DNA of 6,145 nucleotides, from contig CANNLO010000291.1 in the NCBI GenBank assembly GCA_947505055.1, forward strand, positions 1 through 6,145. Direction: 5' to 3'. Below, in pieces: positions 1-5,652 of the stretch (the stretch's first letter is position 1; every line of letters starts with the position of its first letter). The position numbers and the translations under genes were made by a program. The notes under the pieces were generated by a model that worked only from the letters and a program-made list of their open reading frames with translations, was not told where the DNA came from and made no database searches. The stretch comes from Methylococcaceae bacterium (GTDB lineage: Bacteria > Pseudomonadota > Gammaproteobacteria > Methylococcales > Methylomonadaceae).

Positions 1-1034
1 GTGATTGCAATCCACTCTCGCCTTGATGTGAATATATTTTCTATAATTTGCGCAACCATGCTTACAAAACGAATCTTTAATGGCACGGGCGAACGATCAT
101 CTAGGCCTAACCCTCTTTCCAAAAGAGAACTCACAGAAAAAAAACCTGCGCACACACGAGCTTGAGGAAGATGTTTTATTTGACTAAACCCAACTTTTAA
201 AAGCAACTCATTTAGTGATTGGGGATTAAATATTACAAGATGTCTTGGCGGCTCGAGACCCCGCCAATGTTGTTTAAAATAAGTATGCCCCAAGCTTCTA
301 ATGTTCGGTGTTTCGATCCAAATATTTCCACCAAATTTTAACAAACGATGACACATAACTAATACTTCAATTGGATTATGTATATGCTCAATCACGTTAT
401 TCATAATAATCACATCAAAAAAATCAGGCTTGAATTGTTGAACATCAAGTCCACCTAAAAAAACATTCAAGCCTCGCTCCTTTGCATTTTTTACTAAGAT
501 AGGGTCAGGATCAATTCCGACTACATCCCAGCCTGCTAAACTCGCCAACCCTAAAAAATGCCCATCCCCAAATCCGATTTCCAATAAGCGCCCCCCTCCT
601 GAGGGAACTGGAGGAAGATGACAGAGCTCCCTATTTAATAATGCCCGTGTGTTAGGCATAAAATATATCAGGTTGCCCATAATGCTTGATGGTTGCAAAT
701 TCATAGCGAACTTAGCATTTCTGTATCCATTTGCCATCATCCGTTGTAACAAGCGAAACCCATTTAATTTATCATAAGTCAGCCTTTCAACCTTATTATG
801 AGTGTAATAGACTTGATACGCTAAATGAATAAATTTAGGCTTTGGCCGAGGATTAAGGTATGCGCTTCTACATGACATACACTCATATAAAGCCCACTCA
901 CCAGGCGCGCACATTGACGTATGGTCTCTCAATTGACAATAGAGTTTAGTTCGCCTGTCAGATGAACATACTGGGCAGCGTTTAACCGACTCAAATCCGC
1001 GTTTAGGCCAAGCCTTAGTATTTAATAGATTCAT
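1..1034 (-). CDS. Class I SAM-dependent methyltransferase with N-terminal CxxC pairs (3' end outside window)
   Basis: This open frame of 344 codons runs off the left edge without a stop, so the C-terminus is missing. It is predicted to transfer a methyl group from S-adenosylmethionine, most likely to a sugar or glycan intermediate in the cytoplasm; the acceptor cannot be read from the sequence. Two cysteine pairs, C20-C23 and C52-C55, form a probable zinc-binding head. The SAM-binding glycine motif LLEIGFGDGHF is at residues 150-160, an acidic strand end (GID) at 173-175, and NNVIEHIHNP at 212-221 is the typical motif before strand 4. WRGLEPPRH around 257-265 is also common in this family. 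The start is ATG at 1034; an in-frame TGA at 1043-1041 rules out a longer protein, and later starts would lose the first CxxC. No clear Shine-Dalgarno is seen. It looks somewhat more GC-rich than the other genes. The family call is firm; the substrate is unknown. Confidence 0.9.
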   Translation of the reverse strand, partial: MNLLNTKAWPKRGFESVKRCPVCSSDRRTKLYCQLRDHTSMCAPGEWALYECMSCRSAYLNPRPKPKFIHLAYQVYYTHNKVERLTYDKLNGFRLLQRMMANGYRNAKFAMNLQPSSIMGNLIYFMPNTRALLNRELCHLPPVPSGGGRLLEIGFGDGHFLGLASLAGWDVVGIDPDPILVKNAKERGLNVFLGGLDVQQFKPDFFDVIIMNNVIEHIHNPIEVLVMCHRLLKFGGNIWIETPNIRSLGHTYFKQHWRGLEPPRHLVIFNPQSLNELLLKVGFSQIKHLPQARVCAGFFSVSSLLERGLGLDDRSPVPLKIRFVSMVAQIIENIFTSRREWIAI

Positions 1035-1161
1035 AGAATATCAGACATACTAAATTATTTTTGCAAATTAGTAAGGGCAAGTTTAAGGTGAAATGCCCCG
1101 TAGATTACGGTAAACATTGAAAAGGAAATTACTGAATGTTTTAAAAAAGTTTAGTTGAATT
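1035..1161. other. 127-nt intergenic spacer, no firm signal
   Basis: This lies between the GT2 glycosyltransferase stop and the downstream methyltransferase start. It contains a short 5-bp inverted repeat (CCGTA at 1098-1102, TACGG at 1106-1110, 3-nt loop) and a weaker AT-only one (AAACATT at 1112-1118, AATGTTT at 1135-1141). Neither is followed by a T-run on the minus strand, so I do not call a terminator. I see no convincing promoter, so read-through from the glycosyltransferase is the simplest reading. Confidence 0.5.
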
Positions 1162-1920
1162 TCAAGCGCTAATTAACTTTATGTATTTGTCTCTTAAAAG
1201 ACATAAGAAGACAATCATAGCCCAACTCAAACCAAATAATTTTCTGGTTAATTCTATACGATCACCATTAAAAACAACATCTCCGTTAGTCGAGGCGCCT
1301 TTATTATTAAATATTGATACTACAATTCCCGTGTGTATAAATTTGATTTTATCTGCCATTAGCTTTAGATTGTAAACGTAATCTGCCAGTAATTTATATT
1401 TCATATCATATGAATATTTTTTATAAACAATAGCTGGGTAAAATATAGCAGCGTGACAAATATTGTTTCTTAGCAGCCTAAATTTATTAAACTTACCCCC
1501 GTATATTTTTCCGTATGAACTAGCAATAACGTCTCCGTAATAAACGGCATCTGGATTTGTCATTAACGAAACTGTTTGTTCTAATGAATCGAGTAATGAA
1601 TCATCGCAACCTATGAAGATTAGCCATTCACCTGTTGCTATACGACAGACCTTATTCATTGCATGGTAAATACCATCATCAGGCTCACTTATGTATTTAG
1701 CAATATAACCCTTATAAGATTCTATGATCGCCTGTGTCGCGTCTGTAGAACCACCATCAACAACAATTAGCTCAATGTTTCGATATGATTGACGCACGAT
1801 GCTATCTAATGCAGATTTAATATACCTTTCACCGTTATAAACAACTATCCCTATTGATATTTTTGGCGTTGGAATAACGGCATTATTGTTGTCATTTAAA
1901 GTAAGGTTCATAAAATTCAT
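1162..1920 (-). CDS. Family 2 glycosyltransferase (GT-A fold)
   Basis: A 252-residue protein predicted to transfer a sugar from a nucleotide donor onto a growing glycan at the cytoplasmic face of the inner membrane. The GT-A fold starts near residue 20: IVVYNGERYI (25-34) is the nucleotide-binding strand, VVDGGSTD (53-60) the classic GT2 signature, SEPDDGIYHAMNK (78-90) and GEWLIFIGCDD (97-107) carry the second acidic cluster and the metal-binding DxD equivalent, and LLADYVYNLKL (177-187) matches the ADYD-like acceptor-side motif of colanic-acid WcaA/WcaE-type enzymes. A hydrophobic stretch at about 231-242 followed by a basic tail could attach it to the membrane. Two close starts are possible, ATG at 1920 or at 1911; neither has a strong Shine-Dalgarno, and the difference lies outside the catalytic fold. 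Length is normal for compact GT2 enzymes. Sugar and linkage cannot be assigned. Confidence 0.92.
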   Translation of the reverse strand: MNFMNLTLNDNNNAVIPTPKISIGIVVYNGERYIKSALDSIVRQSYRNIELIVVDGGSTDATQAIIESYKGYIAKYISEPDDGIYHAMNKVCRIATGEWLIFIGCDDSLLDSLEQTVSLMTNPDAVYYGDVIASSYGKIYGGKFNKFRLLRNNICHAAIFYPAIVYKKYSYDMKYKLLADYVYNLKLMADKIKFIHTGIVVSIFNNKGASTNGDVVFNGDRIELTRKLFGLSWAMIVFLCLLRDKYIKLISA

Positions 1921-2173
1921 CTATAAAAAATTTCTTATCCAACTGTGTTAATTAATGACAGCCAGGAGGATATGGCGAGGAGAACTTCTTATTATTAATT
2001 AATACAAAAAAATCTTAGAATTATTAGATATATTCATAAAAAAATATAAATAATATTTTTTTAAAATTGAATCGGTGGCATCTAATCTATTATGATTTTC
2101 TGAAGTTAATTAATATTTTTTAGGATATATTTGGAGTTTTTAAAATTGAAAATATTATTCTGCCTGTAAATAT
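1921..2173. other. 253-nt very AT-rich intergenic spacer
   Basis: This separates the two glycosyltransferase genes and is the longest truly empty stretch in the window. Most of it is strings of A and T, with one more GC-containing patch around 1957-1984. The palindrome TTAATTAA occurs three times (1948-1955, 1995-2002, 2106-2113). I found no stem followed by a T-run and no pair of -35 and -10 hexamers with acceptable spacing on the minus strand, though AT-rich sequence makes -10-like matches meaningless. It could hold the promoter of the two downstream genes or be the scar of a gene exchange; the sequence does not decide. Confidence 0.5.
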
Positions 2174-3055
2174 CTATAGTTTTTTTGCAATCCAATTAGG
2201 GATTGAAATTCTTTTCTTCTCCAACAAGCTTGCAAGCTCACTTCGTGAGTGATTATAGATAAATTCAAAATCATTTCCCTTCAACACAGAGAATGCTTTG
2301 GTTATAAGATCAGTATCTCTAGTTGTTTCCATCAAACTAAAGCGATGATTCCTTTGCACCAGTCGTTCTAGGTCCAATGAATGCAAATGAACCATCCAAA
2401 AATCATTAAGAACCTTATGCCCCTCTGATACAGAATGATTCCCAGGCCCCCATGTGGCGGGGATGGAAGCAAGCGATGGCTTCTTCATTATATCTAATTC
2501 TTCTACAAAGTTTCCGCGCTGCTCACAGACCAAATTTTGGTAGTTAAATGATTTTTCAGTATTTACATCATGAACAACAGCTACTGCCATCTCAGGAGCA
2601 TAGATGCCATTAGGAAGATTATCAATTATTTCTAATAGATTTTCTTTTGTTACCATAAATTCATCAACATCAACCTTTAAAACCCACTTGTATTTTAGTA
2701 ATAAAAATCTTTGAAAATAGCCCTGAGTCTGCATTGCATGATGTAAATCATTAATGCTATCTGGCATATTTATAAGATTAGTTTTAGCATTTAATTTACT
2801 ACAGCTATCATCAGTACCCCCATTATTGAGGATGTAGAGATTCTCATAACCTACTAACTTCCCATAATAGGCCTCCCAATATAACAATAGATCCCCTTCA
2901 TTAAAGGTTTGAGTAAATATCGCTAAAGGCCTAGATTTTTCTACTATTTTGTGACGAGCGCAATTTAATGTAAGCCAGTCAAAACTGATATTAAAAGAAA
3001 TTAATAACCAATTAATTAAATGTTTGATATTTTTTTTAATATTATTAAAATGCAC
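2174..3055 (-). CDS. Glycosyltransferase, GT92 / GT2-like (DxD) family
   Basis: A 293-residue protein predicted to be a metal-dependent glycosyltransferase building the surface glycan. Family signs in order: TFNEGDLLLYW (50-60), an 'NEg.ll.eW' donor-site motif; ENLYILNNGGTDDS (71-84), the second nucleotide-binding strand; KVDVDEF (127-133), the DxD metal-binding motif in the 'DxDEF' form typical of GT92 (DUF23) and of the GT2-like group annotated Glyco_tranf_2_4; WGPGNHSV (202-209) and HLHSLD (223-228), conserved His-containing motifs further on. A hydrophobic patch at 13-30 may contact the membrane but is not a clear transmembrane helix. The start is GTG at 3055, chosen because AGGAG sits 5 nt upstream and no ATG near the N-terminus has as good a site. 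It begins 30 nt after the propeller gene's stop, so the two are probably co-transcribed. The exact CAZy family and sugar are uncertain. Confidence 0.88.
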   Translation of the reverse strand: MHFNNIKKNIKHLINWLLISFNISFDWLTLNCARHKIVEKSRPLAIFTQTFNEGDLLLYWEAYYGKLVGYENLYILNNGGTDDSCSKLNAKTNLINMPDSINDLHHAMQTQGYFQRFLLLKYKWVLKVDVDEFMVTKENLLEIIDNLPNGIYAPEMAVAVVHDVNTEKSFNYQNLVCEQRGNFVEELDIMKKPSLASIPATWGPGNHSVSEGHKVLNDFWMVHLHSLDLERLVQRNHRFSLMETTRDTDLITKAFSVLKGNDFEFIYNHSRSELASLLEKKRISIPNWIAKKL

Positions 3056-3060
3056 AACTG

Positions 3061-3065
3061 CTCCT
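3061..3065 (-). promoter_or_regulatory. Shine-Dalgarno site setting the GTG start at 3055
   Basis: On the minus strand AGGAG is followed by a 5-nt spacer (CAGTT) and then GTG. It is the strongest ribosome-binding site seen in the window and fixes the start of the GT92-like gene. The other genes have weak sites or are translationally coupled. Confidence 0.75.
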
Positions 3066-3085
3066 AATTTTTTTCAACTAAAAAA

Positions 3086-4309
3086 CTAATTTCGAAGGAA
3101 ATTATTTATCTTGTTGAAAGCTTTTTTCCTGAACCTAATATGAGCTGGTTCGGATGCTACTTTTATAATTGACCCCTCATCAGTTAATAAATAAAATTTG
3201 CCTGCATACTCGGTCTCACTTCTAATGCGATGATTAATTTTAATTTTCTCTAAATAAATTACATGTTTTCTCTGTAGTTTAATACGAAACAAGGCCATAT
3301 CTTTTAGAGAGCCGACTAATAAATCACCATTCCATTTTTTGTCAAAATTAGAAATTTGTATGATGTCACTTAAAGCAGGGGATGGAACGAATGCGAACAT
3401 TGGTGGCTCAAATTTAGAATCTCTTGAGGGGCTTGGCAAATCATCTTTATATTTAGCAAAACCTCCATATTTAGTTCCATAGGATTCGTATGGCCACCCA
3501 TAATTTAACCCTTCCTTTATAACATTTATTTCATCTCCACCTTGAGGGCCATTTTCGGTAGATACTAATGCCCCATCATTTATAAATGCCAAGCCTAAAG
3601 GATTTCGATGACCAATCGAATATAAATGATATGTGTTATCTGACAAATCTATATAGCAAATTTTACCCCATGGTAAATTTACATTCTGAGCGGCGATGTC
3701 TGTCGACAGACCATTTATTCGATCCAAACTAAAGTCACCTACCGTAAAATATAACTTACCATTATTAAGCGCCATTTTTCCACCAACTCCCAATGTAAAA
3801 TATGGCGCAACTAATCCAGGAGTTTCATATATTTTAGTCCAGCCTTTATCACCAAGCTCTATTTTTGCAACTACAAAATAAATTAAATCATCGCGATTAC
3901 TGTATCTTGTATAGGTTACATAATATATACCTTCACTATAAATGAGGTCTTCAATACGCGGCATTAATTCTTGGAGTTTATATCTTTTTGATTTCTTTAA
4001 ATCATTTTCACCAGTTACCAAAGCTGGTAAGTAATTATTCTTGTAGTCCCAAGAGCTAGAATTAATTTTAACAAATGTAGCATCTGCCTTTCCCAGCACA
4101 ATATTGCCATCAACTATAGCTATAGCGCCCCCCATGCCACGCTGGGCATCTGGAAATTTCCTTTCTTCTAATATGAGATCCAAATAAGCTGTTTTAACTA
4201 AGTTGGATTTAGCCTGAATCATTGAATTTTTTTCTTTTGCTGAAGCTGTTAAACAGAAAAAAATCAGCCCGATAAAGAAATAAATGTGGGGTATAAACTT
4301 AATTTTCAT
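3086..4309 (-). CDS. Exported PQQ-dependent sugar dehydrogenase-like beta-propeller (GSDH family)
   Basis: A 407-residue periplasmic protein of the soluble glucose dehydrogenase/YliI type (six-bladed propeller; family members oxidise aldose sugars with PQQ). Residues 1-24 are a Sec signal peptide: basic MKIK, a hydrophobic core, then TASA before K25. Family motifs: GGKM (176-179), KLYFTVGD (185-192), GHRNP (233-237), ENGPQGGDEIN (252-262), NYGWP (269-273), LLVGSLK (330-336) and RIR (361-363). Against the Acinetobacter enzyme, recalled from memory, R235/N236 match R228/N229, K336 matches K377, R361/R363 match R406/R408 and D192 matches D163. The general base H144 falls on G174, so sugar oxidation is doubtful. 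The start is ATG at 4309 because it gives the signal peptide; no good Shine-Dalgarno is visible. It lies 18 nt after the epimerase remnant and 30 nt before the GT92-like gene. Its role in a glycan locus is unknown. Confidence 0.9.
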   Translation of the reverse strand: MKIKFIPHIYFFIGLIFFCLTASAKEKNSMIQAKSNLVKTAYLDLILEERKFPDAQRGMGGAIAIVDGNIVLGKADATFVKINSSSWDYKNNYLPALVTGENDLKKSKRYKLQELMPRIEDLIYSEGIYYVTYTRYSNRDDLIYFVVAKIELGDKGWTKIYETPGLVAPYFTLGVGGKMALNNGKLYFTVGDFSLDRINGLSTDIAAQNVNLPWGKICYIDLSDNTYHLYSIGHRNPLGLAFINDGALVSTENGPQGGDEINVIKEGLNYGWPYESYGTKYGGFAKYKDDLPSPSRDSKFEPPMFAFVPSPALSDIIQISNFDKKWNGDLLVGSLKDMALFRIKLQRKHVIYLEKIKINHRIRSETEYAGKFYLLTDEGSIIKVASEPAHIRFRKKAFNKINNFLRN

Positions 4310-4327
4310 AATTAATAGTTTAAGTAA

Positions 4328-4621
4328 TTATTTCTTGTATAGATTCATAAAATCAAATTTCGAAAATAGGTCAAGTTCATCTTTAGCCTTTTTAATTGAG
4401 GGTATGTATCTATTGATCTTAGAATTAGAGATCAGAGGCACCTCCGATGGCATGTGATATCGTTGTGATAACTCCATAGCTAAATCACCAGCAAGAATCG
4501 CTTGGTCTGACCCCACATTATATTTTTGGCAATCTGGTTAAGCATAATCTGCAATTATCACTAACTACTCTAATAGGTCATCTGCATACATATAGCTCCG
4601 GAATAATTGGTGCATAGCTGT
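4328..4621 (-). pseudogene. Decayed 3' fragment of an NAD-dependent epimerase/dehydratase gene
   Basis: This is a second, broken copy of the 3' part of the epimerase gene at 5649-6145. From 4372 to 4621 it aligns without a gap to 5729-5978 (constant offset of 1357). Read in that frame it gives the equivalent of SYMYADDLVEW, then YNVGSDQAIL and DLAMELSQ, and RYIPSIKKAK near the end. The frame is interrupted by TAA at 4540-4538 (TCA Ser in the intact copy) and TAG at 4567-4565 (TGG Trp in the intact copy). Homology stops at about 4621, so the Rossmann half and the start are missing. The last 62 codons (4516-4328) remain open from a GTG, but that GTG is an internal Val codon without a Shine-Dalgarno. 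The C-terminal tail differs from the intact copy (ends NLYKK). About 70% of aligned residues after GSDQ are identical, so this is a divergent homologue rather than a fresh duplicate. Confidence 0.9.
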
Positions 4622-4644
4622 TTAATATGTCTAATTTAAAATTT

Positions 4645-4666
4645 CAGCAATCCTCATGGATTGCTG
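4645..4666. repeat. Perfect 9-bp inverted repeat (hairpin) after the methyltransferase stop
   Basis: CAGCAATCC at 4645-4653 pairs exactly with GGATTGCTG at 4658-4666 across a 4-nt loop. In the minus-strand transcript it starts 14 nt after the stop codon of the methyltransferase gene and is followed by AAAUUUUAAAUU, not a clean U-run. It could be a weak terminator, an attenuator or an mRNA 3'-end stabiliser that separates the epimerase-methyltransferase pair from the propeller and glycosyltransferase genes. It also sits about 24 bases from the point where epimerase homology ends, so it may mark a recombination junction. The stem is seen directly; the function is inference. Confidence 0.7.
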
Positions 4667-4680
4667 GTTATAAAAAATAA

Positions 4681-5652
4681 TTATGGCGGCGTAACTTTTT
4701 GCGCAAGGCACCTAATTACTCTTAAAGGAAGATTTATGTGCAATAGTTTTATATAGTCGCCTTCACAAGAAAGAACTTTTAGGCCTAAAGATTTCATCAT
4801 AATCATGAGTGAAAGATCGCAAAATTTATTTATATGCTCATCACAAAAAATTGTATTTCCTTGTGACAATTCATCGAAATTAAACATTTCCCATGGAACT
4901 TCTACCAATATTAGCCCATCATTCTTCATGAACTCCACTGCGCTTCTCACTATATTAAGCGGGTGTCCTACATGCTCGATTACATGTAGCAATTGAACGA
5001 AATCATACGAACTCTTATGGTTTTCTGTTGCTTCCCTGCGAATGTCTCTACTAATTTTATTGCTTAAACTCTTAATTGACCTATCACCGACATCGTACAA
5101 ATCAACATCTACCCATTCAAATGAAGGTGCAACTTGGCCAGCACCTCCTCCATAATCAAGCATCCTTAATTTATTAAGATTAGAATTAATCAAATATGCT
5201 TCTAAAATTGGCGCTATAAAATCTTCGTTTTGCTTTCGCCTCATTACAAACTCATCATCTGAGCCATGCATTTTAGATATAAGTGAATATCCAGCGTCAA
5301 ATTTTTCCCTGTACTGCTTATATTCAACACTTAGATAAAAAGTATAGTAATCCAGTAGTGATTCATCACTCAACTCAGGCCAAAGGGAAATAAAATTACA
5401 GTCTAGGCAAGCCCCATAAGCAATCTTATTTGTAACTCTTAATAATTTTCCTAATAATTGATTTAGAAGTTGGTTTATATGAAGCGCAACCTTGTTACCA
5501 AGAAAATTTCGAACACGGCCTTCACCGCGATAACTTATGGTTTGTTGTATATGAAGTGCAAAATAGCCAAAAAAATTATTCACGTTGCGATAGCCACATC
5601 TTTCAAATCTTGAGCCCCCACAACATCTACATGTCTTTTGATTTAGCTTCAT
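4681..5652 (-). CDS. Class I SAM-dependent methyltransferase with N-terminal CxxC pairs
   Basis: A complete 323-residue protein predicted to methylate a sugar or nucleotide-sugar in the cytoplasm. C8-C11 and C82-C85 form a probable zinc-binding head; the pairs are unusually far apart, with a stretch at about 20-80 that is hydrophobic and Gln/Asn/Leu-rich between them. The SAM-binding motif LDYGGGAGQVAP is at 165-176, followed by an acidic strand end (YDVGD, 186-190), then LLHVIEHVGHP (221-231) and LILVEVPWE (247-255). This is the Methyltransf_23-like layout common in LPS and capsule loci. The start is ATG at 5652, whose bases overlap the TGA of the upstream epimerase gene (ATGA), so translation is likely coupled; no strong Shine-Dalgarno is needed or seen. 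Pairing with an epimerase suggests both work on the same activated sugar, but the substrate and methylated position are not known. Confidence 0.92.
   Translation of the reverse strand: MKLNQKTCRCCGGSRFERCGYRNVNNFFGYFALHIQQTISYRGEGRVRNFLGNKVALHINQLLNQLLGKLLRVTNKIAYGACLDCNFISLWPELSDESLLDYYTFYLSVEYKQYREKFDAGYSLISKMHGSDDEFVMRRKQNEDFIAPILEAYLINSNLNKLRMLDYGGGAGQVAPSFEWVDVDLYDVGDRSIKSLSNKISRDIRREATENHKSSYDFVQLLHVIEHVGHPLNIVRSAVEFMKNDGLILVEVPWEMFNFDELSQGNTIFCDEHINKFCDLSLMIMMKSLGLKVLSCEGDYIKLLHINLPLRVIRCLAQKVTPP

Noticed and set aside
1098..1110. CCGTA/TACGG inverted repeat as a terminator after the GT2 gene
   Set aside because: The stem is only 5 bp with a 3-nt loop and there is no T-run after it on the minus strand.
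1181..1375. Plus-strand open frame of 64 codons
   Set aside because: It lies wholly inside the GT2 glycosyltransferase gene on the other strand and shows no recognisable domain; it is a shadow frame.
1963..1998. Plus-strand AGGAGG followed by ATG and an 8-codon frame (MARRTSYY)
   Set aside because: The spacing between AGGAGG and ATG is only 2 nt, no gene follows on the plus strand, and nothing suggests plus-strand transcription here.
2188..2205. Inverted repeat CAATCC/GGATTG near the end of the GT92-like gene as a terminator
   Set aside because: It is inside the coding sequence, has only 6 bp, and is followed by an A-run, not a T-run, in the transcribed direction. Its likeness to the hairpin at 4645-4666 is short enough to be chance.
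3696..3881. Plus-strand open frame of 61 codons
   Set aside because: It is antisense to the propeller gene, with no ribosome-binding site or domain.
4328..4516. A 62-codon open frame starting at GTG, as a small separate gene
   Set aside because: The GTG is an internal Val codon of the epimerase family (YNVGSDQ), has no Shine-Dalgarno, and homology continues upstream through in-frame stops; it is the tail of a pseudogene.
4517..4522. Minus-strand TATAAT as a promoter for the propeller gene
   Set aside because: The same bases occur in the intact epimerase copy as coding sequence (Tyr-Asn codons), and no acceptable -35 hexamer lies 16-18 nt upstream.
4805..4996. Plus-strand open frame of 63 codons
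   Set aside because: It is antisense to the methyltransferase gene and has no recognisable features.
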